64,000 nucleotides of DNA from Bradyrhizobium yuanmingense. GTDB lineage: Bacteria > Pseudomonadota > Alphaproteobacteria > Rhizobiales > Xanthobacteraceae. Below, piece by piece: positions 51,723-60,212 of the stretch; positions within the stretch are counted from its first letter, which is position 1; every line of letters begins with the position of its first letter. The position numbers were made by a program, and so were the translations under genes. The notes under the pieces were generated by a model. It was not told the origin of the DNA and made no database searches. It worked only from the letters and a program-made list of their open reading frames with translations. The stretch spans positions 1 through 64,000 of the forward strand of contig NZ_JARFML010000015.1 of NCBI RefSeq assembly GCF_029167105.1. Reading direction: 5' to 3'.

Positions 51723-53006
51723 ATGACAATGGCGTCCGCCCCGAAATCAATCCCGCAATCCGGCCCACTCTCCCCGGAGGCCAACCAGGCTGCCGCGCTC
51801 GCCGCCTTCGGCGGCGTGCTGACCGTCGATCTCGATGCAATCATCGCCAATTGGCGCAAGCTCGAGAAGACCGCGGTGCCGGCCGAATGTTCGGCGGTGA
51901 TCAAGGCCGACGCCTATGGCTGCGGCGCCGAGCAGGTGTCGCGCGCCCTGAGCAAAGCCGGTTGCAAGACCTTCTTCGTCGCCACCATCGAGGAAGCGCG
52001 CAAGGTACGCGCCGCCGTTCCGGAGCCCACGATCTACGTGCTCGGCGGCTATTTCCAGAACACCGGCGAGCACTACGCCAAGATCAATTGCCGTCCGGTG
52101 ATCGGCGATCTCAACGAGCTCGCCGAATGGGACGTGTTCTGCCGCCGCACCGGCTGGAACGGGGGCGCCGCTGTTCACATCGACACCGGCATGAACCGGC
52201 TCGGGCTGACGCTGTCGGAAGCGCAGGCCATCATCCCCCGCATCAACGCCGGCGATCACGGCATCACGCTGGTGATGAGCCATCTGGTCGCGGCCGAGCA
52301 GCTCAACAGCCCGATCAATGCCAGACAGCTCGCGGCCTTCCGCAGCATCGCCAGCGAGTTCACAGGCGTGCCGGCGGCGCTCGCCAACTCCTCCGGCATC
52401 TTCCTCGGCGCGCCCTTCCAGTTCGACCTGGTGCGCCCGGGAGCTGCGCTCTACGGCGTCAACCCGACGCCGGAGGCCGACAATCCCATGCAGCAGGTGG
52501 TCGACCTCAAGGCGCGCATCGTGCAGATCCGCAGCATCGAGCGCGGCGAGACCGTCGGCTATGGCGGCACCTGGACGGCGCGGCGGCCGACGAAACTGGC
52601 GATCATCGCGGTCGGCTACGCCGACGGCTACTTCCGCGCCGCCAGCTCCAATGACGGCACCCGCGGCGCCGATGTCATCGTGGCGGGCAAGCGCTGCCCT
52701 GTCGCAGGCCGCATCTCCATGGACCTGATCGCGATCGACATCACCGATCTGCCGCCGAACGCGGTGCGGCGCGGCCACATGGTGACGCTGCTCGGCGAAG
52801 GCATCACCGTCGACGAACTCGCGCACCATTTCGGCACGATCGGCTATGAGGTGCTGACCAGCCTCGGCCGTCGCTATGCCCGCGTCTACAAGGGTGGCAA
52901 TGTCGAGGAGCCGCTGACGAAGCCGGAGCCCGCGTCGAACGCCGGGCATCCGCCTTCCCCACCGCCGATCGAACAGCCGTCGGCGTTGCCGCCGCTGCCA
53001 AGTTAA
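51723..53006 (+). CDS. alr: Alanine racemase
   Basis: PLP enzyme making D-alanine for peptidoglycan. 427 residues: PLP lysine Lys61 in VIKADAYGCG, second-base Tyr region VGYADGYFRAAS, and GRISMDLIAIDITD. The last ~40 residues are Pro-rich (PSPPPIEQPSALPPLPS) and not part of the fold. It lies 48 bases after dnaB. Confidence 0.93.
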   Translation: MTMASAPKSIPQSGPLSPEANQAAALAAFGGVLTVDLDAIIANWRKLEKTAVPAECSAVIKADAYGCGAEQVSRALSKAGCKTFFVATIEEARKVRAAVPEPTIYVLGGYFQNTGEHYAKINCRPVIGDLNELAEWDVFCRRTGWNGGAAVHIDTGMNRLGLTLSEAQAIIPRINAGDHGITLVMSHLVAAEQLNSPINARQLAAFRSIASEFTGVPAALANSSGIFLGAPFQFDLVRPGAALYGVNPTPEADNPMQQVVDLKARIVQIRSIERGETVGYGGTWTARRPTKLAIIAVGYADGYFRAASSNDGTRGADVIVAGKRCPVAGRISMDLIAIDITDLPPNAVRRGHMVTLLGEGITVDELAHHFGTIGYEVLTSLGRRYARVYKGGNVEEPLTKPEPASNAGHPPSPPPIEQPSALPPLPS

Positions 53007-53017
53007 ACCACCCGCAC

Positions 53018-53233
53018 CTACTTCTTCTTTCGACTGTCCAGTGCCGTCTTGCAGGTGGCGCTGAGCTGGTCGCGCTTGGCATTGAGACAGGCGACGATGC
53101 CGCTGCCCGGCGCGATGCCGGCGCAGAATTTGTCGTAGTCCGCCTTGCATGCTCCGCGCGTTTCGGCTGACTGTGCCGTGGCCCCGGAGAACGCGACGAC
53201 GAAGGCGGTAGCGGCAAAGCTTAACTTGGACAT
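53018..53233 (-). CDS. Secreted cysteine-rich repeat protein
   Basis: 71 residues: signal peptide (MSKLSFAATAFVVAFSGATA), then GACKADYDKFCAGIAPG and VACLNAKRDQLSATCKTAL, matching the cysteine-rich repeat first described in Golgi protein GLG1 (C-x7-C spacing). Four cysteines suit two disulfides in the periplasm. GGAG lies upstream of the ATG at 53233. Function unknown. Confidence 0.7.
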   Translation of the reverse strand: MSKLSFAATAFVVAFSGATAQSAETRGACKADYDKFCAGIAPGSGIVACLNAKRDQLSATCKTALDSRKKK

Positions 53234-53272
53234 TGTATCTCCGGAGACGAAAGGCAGAGCCGGTAGCTCTAG

Positions 53273-54043
53273 ATGAAGATCGCGACATTCAACATCAACA
53301 ACATCAACCGCCGCCTGCCCAATCTGTTGGCATGGCTGCGAATGGCGAAGCCCGATGTCGTCGCGCTTCAGGAGTTGAAGGCAAGTGATGGCGAATTTCC
53401 GGCGGCCGCCATCGAAAGGGCCGGCTATGGCGCGGTGTGGCGTGGACAAAGGACATGGAACGGCGTCGCCATCCTCGCCCGCAATGCCGAGCCCGTGCTG
53501 ACGCGCGACCGCTTGCCGGGAAAGCCTGCCGATCTCGAAGCGCGCTACATCGAGGCCGCGGTGCGGGGCGTCATCGTCACCAGCATCTACCTGCCCAACG
53601 GCAATCCGCAGCCGGGACCGAAATTCGACTACAAGCTCGACTGGTTCGCGCGGCTGCGGCGCCACGCCAACACCTTCATCAAGCAGGACCTGCCGGTGGT
53701 GCTCGCCGGCGACTACAACGTCGCGCCCACCGAGATCGACATCTATCCGACGCGCTCATGGGACAAGGATGCGCTGGTCCAGCCCAAGAGCCGCGCGGCG
53801 TATGCCTCCCTTGTCGCACAGGGTTGGTGCGATGCGATCCGCGAACTGCATCCGGACAAGCGCGTCTACACGTTCTGGGACTACAAGCGGAACCGCTGGC
53901 CGCGCGATGCGGGCCTGCGGCTCGACCACCTCCTGCTGAGCCCGGCCCTCGCCCCGCGCCTCGTCAAAGCCGGCGTCGACAAGAAGATCCGCGGCGAGGA
54001 CGGTGCGAGCGATCACGCGCCGGCGTGGGTGGTGTTGCGGTGA
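53273..54043 (+). CDS. xth: Exodeoxyribonuclease III (AP endonuclease)
   Basis: 256 residues of the EEP fold: MKIATFNINNINRRLPNLLAW, PDVVALQELKA (catalytic Glu), LAGDYNVAPTEIDIY, LRLDHLLLSP and the C-terminal SDHAPAWVVL (catalytic Asp-His). Repairs abasic and 3'-blocked sites. Divergent from the Cys-rich gene, 39 bases apart, and followed by the 21-bp motif. Confidence 0.92.
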   Translation: MKIATFNINNINRRLPNLLAWLRMAKPDVVALQELKASDGEFPAAAIERAGYGAVWRGQRTWNGVAILARNAEPVLTRDRLPGKPADLEARYIEAAVRGVIVTSIYLPNGNPQPGPKFDYKLDWFARLRRHANTFIKQDLPVVLAGDYNVAPTEIDIYPTRSWDKDALVQPKSRAAYASLVAQGWCDAIRELHPDKRVYTFWDYKRNRWPRDAGLRLDHLLLSPALAPRLVKAGVDKKIRGEDGASDHAPAWVVLR

Positions 54044-54081
54044 TCAACCGCCATCGGCAGCGGGTCCGAATGAAAATATGA

Positions 54082-54102
54082 AAAACAACCCCATGCACAG
54101 TA
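54082..54102 (+). repeat. 21-bp interspersed motif, copy 2
   Basis: Identical to 11792-11812, also on the plus strand and 39 bases after a plus-strand stop codon. No hairpin follows this copy directly. Confidence 0.6.
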
Positions 54103-54217
54103 GCCGACCTCTGTCCGTTCAATGACTTACGGGTAAACCGAAATCAAGGTTGATCCGTCGGGCAAAACACTGGCATGATGTCACCATCGAAGGCGTCCAC
54201 GTCGCGCCGAGGGCTCT

Positions 54218-54994
54218 TCAGATCGCCCCTTCATCGGGAATATTGAGGACGGTACCGCAGGCCTTGCAATGCACGGCGTCGGCATCGTGCCTCTGGAGCC
54301 CGCAAGCCGGGCATTGAAATCGCACCTTGTGGGGGCTGAGGAGCGCGCGGGCGAGATTGAAGAACAGCGTCACGCCGAAAATCATGATCACGACGGTGAT
54401 CAGACGACCGAACGTACCCGCCAGGGTGATGTCGCCAAAGCCGGTCGTCGTCAGCGCCGTGACGGTGAAATATAGGGCATCGGCATAGTTTCGGATCTCG
54501 TCGTTGCGAAACTTCTGGGTCTCGTAGACGATCCCGGTCATGACGAAGATGAAAACGGCGAGGTTCGTGACGGCGAAGATGACCTCTTCGTTGCGACGAA
54601 AGAACGGGGAATCGATGCGGAGCCTCACCAGCATCTGGTAGTCGCGAAGCAGGCCCAACGTCCGTAGAATCCGGAGAAAGCCGCCCGCCTCGCCGGCAAG
54701 CGGCGCCAGGAAGGATACGATCGCGACCATGTCAGCCCACGTCGCGAGCTGGGTGAATTTTTGAAACGGATGCTGATCGACCAGGAGCCGGGCGGAGAAG
54801 TCGGCGAGCAGAATAACGCCGAACAGGACGTCGAGCGTCTCGACGATGTCACTGGGCGGCAGGAACGAGGTCGCAATGATGAACAGCACCGTCACGATAT
54901 CGAAGATGAGCAGCGCATAACGGAAGCGCACGCCGTCCGGCGTTGCGCCCTCGTAAAGGAGGCGGACGTTGCTTCTGAGAGACGTGAGGGTCAC
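54218..54994 (-). CDS. Voltage-gated-type potassium channel with C-terminal zinc ribbon
   Basis: About 258 residues, six membrane segments: S1-S4-like helices with an Arg-rich S4 (LRILRTLGLLRDYQMLVRLR), then a pore with selectivity filter TTTGFGD (about 185) and a pore-lining helix. Instead of an RCK domain it ends in a short zinc-ribbon-like stretch, CPACGLQ and CKACGTVLNIPDEG. The start is uncertain: GTG at 54994 is preferred, TTG at 55048 is also open. Stand-alone gene. Confidence 0.82.
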   Translation of the reverse strand: MTLTSLRSNVRLLYEGATPDGVRFRYALLIFDIVTVLFIIATSFLPPSDIVETLDVLFGVILLADFSARLLVDQHPFQKFTQLATWADMVAIVSFLAPLAGEAGGFLRILRTLGLLRDYQMLVRLRIDSPFFRRNEEVIFAVTNLAVFIFVMTGIVYETQKFRNDEIRNYADALYFTVTALTTTGFGDITLAGTFGRLITVVIMIFGVTLFFNLARALLSPHKVRFQCPACGLQRHDADAVHCKACGTVLNIPDEGAI

Positions 54995-55128
54995 GGCATC
55001 ATGATCGCGGTTTGCACGGATGATGGCAACTCGGAGCGTGTGCCGCAACCGACGACGTCTAGCTAGAGTGGGCCTCGCGATTAGGAACCCGGACCGCGAC
55101 GCGGTGTTCAGCTCTCTTTGGGGGCTGA

Positions 55129-55329
55129 ATGCTCAAACCCGAGGATTGTCGCAAGCTTGCGGAGCAATATCGAGCGCGCGCGAATGATGCCACATCGGCG
55201 AAGCGCCTCGCCAATGTGCTTCTGAGCGTTTCCAACGCCTATCTCGCTCTGGCGAGCCAGCTGGAGCTCCTTGCGTCCGTCGAACATCAGGAGCACGCGA
55301 GGAGAGCCGGTCGGAACGTTCAAGGCTGA
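55129..55329 (+). CDS. Small hypothetical protein (66 aa)
   Basis: MLKPEDCRKLAEQYRARAND followed by a helical region (KRLANVLLSVSNAYLALASQLELLASVE). Soluble and helical. This N-terminal pattern (L-x-P-E-D-x-R-x-L-A-E-x-Y) recurs in many small Bradyrhizobium proteins of unknown function (general impression). GGGGGCTGA precedes the ATG. Confidence 0.6.
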   Translation: MLKPEDCRKLAEQYRARANDATSAKRLANVLLSVSNAYLALASQLELLASVEHQEHARRAGRNVQG

Positions 55330-55464
55330 GCCGTCTCAGACGAAAGATGGCAACCGAGCCGGCGGCGACGCCATGAAGCCTCATCATTGCAATGCCCCGC
55401 GATAGAGCTCGACCCGCTGATCCCTCGGAGGGAAGCCTCTTGACCTCCGCGCCCTGGTAAGCAT

Positions 55465-55488
55465 ACTGGTCTGACCACGATCAGACCA
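55465..55488. promoter_or_regulatory. GntR/FadR-type operator
   Basis: CTGGTCTGACCA sits at 55466-55477 (TGGTC-TG-ACCA), matching the TGGTNNNACCA-type site used by FadR-subfamily regulators. It also forms the left arm of a wider inverted repeat, TGGTCTGA (55467-55474) and TCAGACCA (55481-55488). It lies 12-35 bases upstream of the GntR gene. Confidence 0.65.
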
Positions 55489-55499
55489 AAGAGACGGGG

Positions 55500-56240
55500 A
55501 TGGAGTTCAAGCGAGCCGCCGACGGCGAAAAGGGGTTCGAGAAGGTGTTTGCCTTCCTGCGCGAGCGCCTGCTTACGGGCTCGCTCAGGCCGGGCGACCG
55601 CCTGATTTCGGAGCGCGAGCTCGCCACCCTTCTCGGCGTCAGCCGGCCAATCGTCCGCGAGGCGCTGCGCGCCCTCACCGTCCTTGGGATCGTCGAGATC
55701 CGCGACCGCATCGGCACCGTCGTGACGCGGCCAGATGTCTCGGTGCTGAACGACTTCTTCACCTTCGCCCTCGCCCAGCAGGCCGACATGCTCGAGGACG
55801 TCATGCAGGCGCGCGTCGCGATCGAATGCCAGGCGATCCGGCTCGCCTGCGAGCGCGCCAACATCGCCGATTTCGAACGGCTGCAGCGCGCGCTGACGAA
55901 GATCGGCGAGACCATCGACGAAGCCGATGCCGGCGGCATGGCCGATTTCGACTTCCACCGCGCGATCGTCGTCGCCTCGCATTCGGAGACGCTGAGCGTG
56001 CTGCACGCCTCCATGGCGGGCCTGTTGACACATTCGCATCGCAGCCGCCGCGAGCTGGTGCAGGCCTTCCCGTCGATGAAGACCTACCTTGTCGACGATC
56101 ACCGCCGCATCTTCGAAGCCCTCATTGCGCGCGATCCCGAGCGCGCGGATGCGACGCTGCGCAAGCATTTCGCCATCGGCGACGAATACCGCAGACGCGC
56201 CGTCGTCGGCGACATCGACAAGACCAGTGCCTCGGGCTGA
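55500..56240 (+). CDS. FadR-subfamily GntR transcriptional regulator
   Basis: 246 residues: GntR winged helix GFEKVFAFLRERLLTGSLRPGDRLISERELATLLGVSRPIVREALRAL across residues 12-60, then an FCD effector domain (DFHRAIVVASHSETL; DDHRRIFEALIARDPERADATLRKHF) with metal-binding Asp/His residues. FCD effectors are usually carboxylates or sugar acids. It precedes a dehydrogenase, ABC importer and ribose-type genes, and likely controls them through the palindrome at 55465-55488. Confidence 0.9.
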   Translation: MEFKRAADGEKGFEKVFAFLRERLLTGSLRPGDRLISERELATLLGVSRPIVREALRALTVLGIVEIRDRIGTVVTRPDVSVLNDFFTFALAQQADMLEDVMQARVAIECQAIRLACERANIADFERLQRALTKIGETIDEADAGGMADFDFHRAIVVASHSETLSVLHASMAGLLTHSHRSRRELVQAFPSMKTYLVDDHRRIFEALIARDPERADATLRKHFAIGDEYRRRAVVGDIDKTSASG

Positions 56241-56294
56241 TCGCGCACAGCCCTTCAATCAAGACGCCAATTAAACAAGAAACGGACTGACGAC

Positions 56295-57194
56295 ATGGGA
56301 CGGAACGACAAGGGCAAGGTCGGCTTCATCGGCATCGGCACGATGGGCCGGGAGATGGTGCGCAACCTGCAGGCGGCGGGCCACGCGGTCCGCGTCTTCG
56401 ATCTGAACGAAGCCGCGCTGGCCGACAGCGTCAAGGAAGGCGCGACACGTGCCAAAAGTCCTGCCGATGCCGCGCAAGGGACCGATATCGTCATCACCAT
56501 GCTGCCCGACACGCCCCATGTCGAGGCGACGATCTACGGCGAGCAGGGCCTGCTGACTTCCCCGCCGCCGGGCAAGCTGATCGTCGACATGAGCACGATC
56601 TCGCCGGTTGCCGTCCGCCGCATCCATTCGGACCTGCAGAAGACAGGCGTCGGCTTCATCGACGCGCCGGTCTCCGGCGGGCCGGTGGGCGCCAGGAACG
56701 CCGCGCTCTCGATCATGGCCGGCGGCGATGCGGACACGTTCGCCAAGGCCGAGCCGTTCTTCCGCGCGATGGGCACGACCATCACCCATGTCGGCGCATC
56801 CGGCGCCGGCCAGACCGTCAAGCTCTGCAATCAGCTGATCTGCGGCATCAACATCCAGGCGATCTGCGAGGCGCTCGCGCTCGGCCGCGCTTCGGGCCTC
56901 GATCTCAACCTGCTGCGCCGGGTGCTGCTCGGCGGCTCCGCCGCTTCCTGGATGCTGGACAAGCTCGGCCCCGCGATGATCGCCGGCGACGTCTCCGCGG
57001 GCTTCCGGATCGATCTGCAGCTCAAAGACCTTCGCCTGGTGCAGGAGCACGCACAGGCCCTGAACGTGCCCCTGCCCGGCACCGCGCTCGTCACCAGCCA
57101 ATATGTCGATGCGCGCGCCCATGGCGAAGGCAGCAACGGCAACCAGGCGCTGTTCCGCGTCTATGACCGCATGACCAACCAGACCACCGGCTGA
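56295..57194 (+). CDS. NAD(P)-dependent beta-hydroxyacid dehydrogenase (HIBADH family)
   Basis: 299 residues: Rossmann motif VGFIGIGTMGREMVRNL (9-25), substrate motif DAPVSGGPVGA (123-133) and the catalytic Lys176 in GAGQTVKLCNQ. Family members act on 3-hydroxyisobutyrate, tartronate semialdehyde or four-carbon sugar acids. It follows the GntR gene by 54 bases and precedes an ABC importer, so a role in catabolising the imported acid is likely (inference). Confidence 0.88.
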   Translation: MGRNDKGKVGFIGIGTMGREMVRNLQAAGHAVRVFDLNEAALADSVKEGATRAKSPADAAQGTDIVITMLPDTPHVEATIYGEQGLLTSPPPGKLIVDMSTISPVAVRRIHSDLQKTGVGFIDAPVSGGPVGARNAALSIMAGGDADTFAKAEPFFRAMGTTITHVGASGAGQTVKLCNQLICGINIQAICEALALGRASGLDLNLLRRVLLGGSAASWMLDKLGPAMIAGDVSAGFRIDLQLKDLRLVQEHAQALNVPLPGTALVTSQYVDARAHGEGSNGNQALFRVYDRMTNQTTG

Positions 57195-57204
57195 CCCTGG
57201 AACG

Positions 57205-57888
57205 ATGAGCCTCCAACTCGACTTTCCCGCAGTGCTGGAGCGTTGGCCGAGCTTTCTGGCCGGCGCCGTCCTCACGCTTGAGTTGGCATTCTTCGCGACC
57301 GTGCTGGGCGCTTTGCTCGGCACGCTCGCGGCGGTCGGACGCGGCACGCACAATTCGCTGATCGCAGGTGCCTGCAAAGTCTATGTCGAGACCATCCGTA
57401 ACACCCCCCTGCTGGTGCAGATCTTCCTGGTCTATTTCGGCCTCGCCAGCCTCGGCCTGAAATACTCCGCCTTCACGGTGGCGGTGGCGGCGCTGACCAT
57501 CAATGTCGGCGCCTATACCGCTGAGATCATGCGGGCCGGCTTCGAGGCGATCCCGCGCGGGCAGATCGAGGCCGCCGAGGGGCTGGCGCTGTCGCGCTTC
57601 CAGATCTACTGGCACATCATCCTGCTGCCGGCGGTCGAGAAGGTCTATCCGGCGCTCACCAGCCAGTTCGTGCTCCTGATGCTGGCCTCCTCGGTCTGCT
57701 CGCAAATCTCGGCCGAGGAGCTCACCGCGGTCGCCAACTACATCCAGTCGGACACCTATCGCGCGTTCGAGACCTACATCATCGTCGCCGTGCTCTACGT
57801 CATCCTGTCGCTGGTGATGCGTGCAGGCTTCTGGGGCCTCGGCCTCCTCCTGTTTCCGCGCCGGCGCCGGCTCGGCACGCCGTTGTGA
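57205..57888 (+). CDS. Polar-amino-acid-type ABC transporter permease, subunit 1
   Basis: 227 residues with five membrane spans and the His/Glu/Gln permease signature: ETIRNTPLLVQIFLVYFGL and EIMRAGFEAIPRGQIEAAEGL, the EAA loop contacting the ATPase. Starts ten bases after the dehydrogenase. Paired with the next gene as the heteromeric channel of a PAAT-type importer. Confidence 0.9.
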   Translation: MSLQLDFPAVLERWPSFLAGAVLTLELAFFATVLGALLGTLAAVGRGTHNSLIAGACKVYVETIRNTPLLVQIFLVYFGLASLGLKYSAFTVAVAALTINVGAYTAEIMRAGFEAIPRGQIEAAEGLALSRFQIYWHIILLPAVEKVYPALTSQFVLLMLASSVCSQISAEELTAVANYIQSDTYRAFETYIIVAVLYVILSLVMRAGFWGLGLLLFPRRRRLGTPL

Positions 57889-57889
57889 G

Positions 57890-58564
57890 ATGACCATGGG
57901 CGGACATCTCAACATCAATCACCTGATGTTCCTCGGCCAGGGCGCGCTGTGGACCATTGGTCTGTCGCTGATCGCGCTGATCGGCGGCGGCATCGTCGGC
58001 TTCGTGATCGCACTGGCGCGCATCTCGCCGCTGAAATCGGTGCGGCTCGCCGGCGCGATCTATGTCCAGTTGATCCAGGGCACGCCGCTGCTCGTCATCC
58101 TGTTCCTCGGCTATTTCGGTCTTGCCGCGATCGGCCTGAAGGTCTCGCCGCTGGTCGCGGCCGGCGCCTCGCTGACGCTCTACGTCGCGGCCTATCTCGG
58201 TGAGATCTGGCGCGGCTGCATCGAGTCTGTGCCGAAGCCGCAATGGGAAGCCGCCGAAGGCCTGGCGCTGAGCCGCACCCAGCGCATGGTCAAGGTGATC
58301 CTGCCGCAGGCGGTCCGCATCGCGACGCCGCCGACCGTCGGCTTCATGGTGCAGATCATCAAGAACACCTCGCTCGCGTCCGTGGTCGGCTTCGTCGAGC
58401 TGATGCGCTCGGGCCAGATCGTCAACAACTCGCTGTTCGAACCGTTCGCCATCTACGCCATCATCGCCGCCACCTACTTCGCCATGTGCTATCCGCTGTC
58501 GCTGTTCAGCCAGAGGCTGGAACGGCGGATGGGGCGTGGCCGGTCCAACCTCGCGCCAGCCTGA
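57890..58564 (+). CDS. Polar-amino-acid-type ABC transporter permease, subunit 2
   Basis: 224 residues from ATG at 57890, one base after the preceding stop; ATG at 57896 is an alternative. Similar five-span layout with YVQLIQGTPLLVILFLGYFGL and the EAA loop EIWRGCIESVPKPQWEAAEGLALS. Second channel subunit of the same importer. Confidence 0.9.
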   Translation: MTMGGHLNINHLMFLGQGALWTIGLSLIALIGGGIVGFVIALARISPLKSVRLAGAIYVQLIQGTPLLVILFLGYFGLAAIGLKVSPLVAAGASLTLYVAAYLGEIWRGCIESVPKPQWEAAEGLALSRTQRMVKVILPQAVRIATPPTVGFMVQIIKNTSLASVVGFVELMRSGQIVNNSLFEPFAIYAIIAATYFAMCYPLSLFSQRLERRMGRGRSNLAPA

Positions 58565-58565
58565 C

Positions 58566-59324
58566 ATGCAGCAGAACTCCTCCTCCTCCGAACCGATCGT
58601 GTCGCTCCACAACGTGCAGAAGAGCTTTGGCGCGCTCCGCGTGCTCGACGGCGTCTCCTTTGCCGTTGCACGTGGCGAGGTGCTCGCCCTGATCGGCCGC
58701 TCCGGCTCCGGCAAGAGCACGGCGCTGCGCTGCATCGACCGCTTCGAGAAGGTCGACGGCGGCGAGATCGTGGTCTGCGGACATCGCGTCGACCGTCCCG
58801 ACGTGAACTTGCGTGCGCTACGCCAGGACGTCGGCATCGTGTTCCAGAGCTACAATCTGTTTCCGCACCTCACCATCGAGCAGAACATCACGCTCGCGCC
58901 CTGCGCGGTGAAGGGCATGGCGACGTCGCAGGCCAAGGATCTCGCACGAAAAGTTCTGGTGCAGGTCGGGCTGGAGGAGAAGCTGCACGCCTATCCCGAG
59001 CAGCTCTCGGGCGGCCAGCAGCAGCGCGCCGCAATCGCCCGCTCGCTCGCCATGCAGCCGAAGGTGATGCTGTTCGACGAGGTCACCTCCGCGCTCGATC
59101 CCGAGCTCACCGGCGAAGTGCTGAAGGTGATCGAACAGCTCGCGGCTGACGGCATGACCATGGTGATGGTTACCCACGAAATGGGCTTCGCAAAGGGCAT
59201 CGCCGACCGGATCGTGTTCATGCATCGAGGCAAGGTCCACGAGACCGGACCTGCCTCGATCCTGACGTCGCCGACCACGCCCGAACTCACGCAATTCGTG
59301 GGGACGGGGAACCTAAAATCATAA
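58566..59324 (+). CDS. Polar-amino-acid-type ABC transporter ATPase
   Basis: 252 residues: Walker A GRSGSGKST (45-53), Q-loop FQSYNLFPHL, signature LSGGQQQRAAIARSLA, Walker B VMLFDEVTSALD and H-loop VTHEMGFA. ATG at 58566 lies one base after the stop of the permease. Energises the importer encoded by this operon. Confidence 0.93.
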   Translation: MQQNSSSSEPIVSLHNVQKSFGALRVLDGVSFAVARGEVLALIGRSGSGKSTALRCIDRFEKVDGGEIVVCGHRVDRPDVNLRALRQDVGIVFQSYNLFPHLTIEQNITLAPCAVKGMATSQAKDLARKVLVQVGLEEKLHAYPEQLSGGQQQRAAIARSLAMQPKVMLFDEVTSALDPELTGEVLKVIEQLAADGMTMVMVTHEMGFAKGIADRIVFMHRGKVHETGPASILTSPTTPELTQFVGTGNLKS

Positions 59325-59345
59325 CAGGGAGAGGAGAACCAAGGG

Positions 59346-60140
59346 ATGACCAACAGAATGGTGCTGGGGACTGCCGCCGCGTTGTGCGGCCTCATCATGA
59401 TGGCGGCAACGCCCGCGTCGGCCGATCTGCTCGACGACATCATGAAGGCGAAGAAGATCCGCATATCGACCGACCTCGCCATCCCGCCCTCGGGCATGAT
59501 GGATTCCACCATGAAGCCGACGGGATCCGATGTCGAAGTGGCGCAGATGCTCGCCAAGGATTGGGGCCTCGAGCTGGAATTCATCCAGACCACCGGTGCG
59601 ACCCGCATCCCGAACGTCCTGACCGGCAAGGCCGACATCATCATCTCGACCCTGTCGGTGACGGCCGAGCGTGCCAAGGTGATCGACTTCACCAAGCGCT
59701 ATGCGACGCTGCAATCCGACGTCGGCTGCCTGAAATCGTCGACCGTGAAGGACTGGCCGGACCTGAAGGACAAGTCGATCGGCGTCTCGCGCGGCACCAC
59801 GCAGGACACAACCTTGTCCAACATGAAGGACAAGGACCTCAAGATCGCGCGCTATGACGACGATGCCACCATGGTGACGGCGGCGGTGTCGGGCCAGGTC
59901 GACTGCGTCGGCTCGTCCGCGACAATCATCAACCAGATCGGCGTGAAGAATCCCTCGCGCGTGTTCGAGTCGCGGATTCCGCTGGCGACCTTCGACCTCG
60001 CGATCGGCTTAAAGAAGGGCGAGCAGCCTTTGATGGACAAGCTCAACGCCTGGATCACCGAGAACGTCAAGAACGGCAAGCTCAATGCCATCTACAAGAA
60101 GTTCCACGGGGTTGATTTGCCGGCGGACATGCGCAGCTGA
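59346..60140 (+). CDS. Periplasmic substrate-binding protein of the PAAT-type importer
   Basis: 264 residues: signal peptide (LGTAAALCGLIMMAATPASA), then SBP family 3 motifs KKIRISTDLAIPPSGMMD, GSDVEVAQMLAKDWGLELEF, KADIIISTLSVTAERAKVIDFTKRY. The canonical Gly-Thr-Thr loop is SRGTTQDTT. The amino-acid-binding Arg is not obvious, so the ligand may be another acid. GGGAGAGGAG precedes the ATG. A 24-bp palindrome follows the gene. Confidence 0.9.
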   Translation: MTNRMVLGTAAALCGLIMMAATPASADLLDDIMKAKKIRISTDLAIPPSGMMDSTMKPTGSDVEVAQMLAKDWGLELEFIQTTGATRIPNVLTGKADIIISTLSVTAERAKVIDFTKRYATLQSDVGCLKSSTVKDWPDLKDKSIGVSRGTTQDTTLSNMKDKDLKIARYDDDATMVTAAVSGQVDCVGSSATIINQIGVKNPSRVFESRIPLATFDLAIGLKKGEQPLMDKLNAWITENVKNGKLNAIYKKFHGVDLPADMRS

Positions 60141-60158
60141 ACCACGGGGAAAGACATC

Positions 60159-60182
60159 GTGACAGCCGCGCGCGGCTGTCAC
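60159..60182 (+). terminator. Perfect 24-bp palindromic hairpin after the binding-protein gene
   Basis: GTGACAGCCGCG followed by its exact complement CGCGGCTGTCAC, without a loop-forming spacer. It lies 18 bases after the stop and 30 bases before rpiB. No U-tract follows, so it is more likely an mRNA stabiliser or partial terminator that raises binding-protein yield over rpiB/rbsK. Confidence 0.5.
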
Positions 60183-60212
60183 GGTCAATGCAAAGATCAA
60201 GAAGGACAAAGA

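Noticed and set aside
51747..53288. A 513-codon minus-strand open frame opposite alr
   Set aside because: Antisense shadow of alanine racemase; no recognisable motif, and it conflicts with the Cys-rich gene at 53018.
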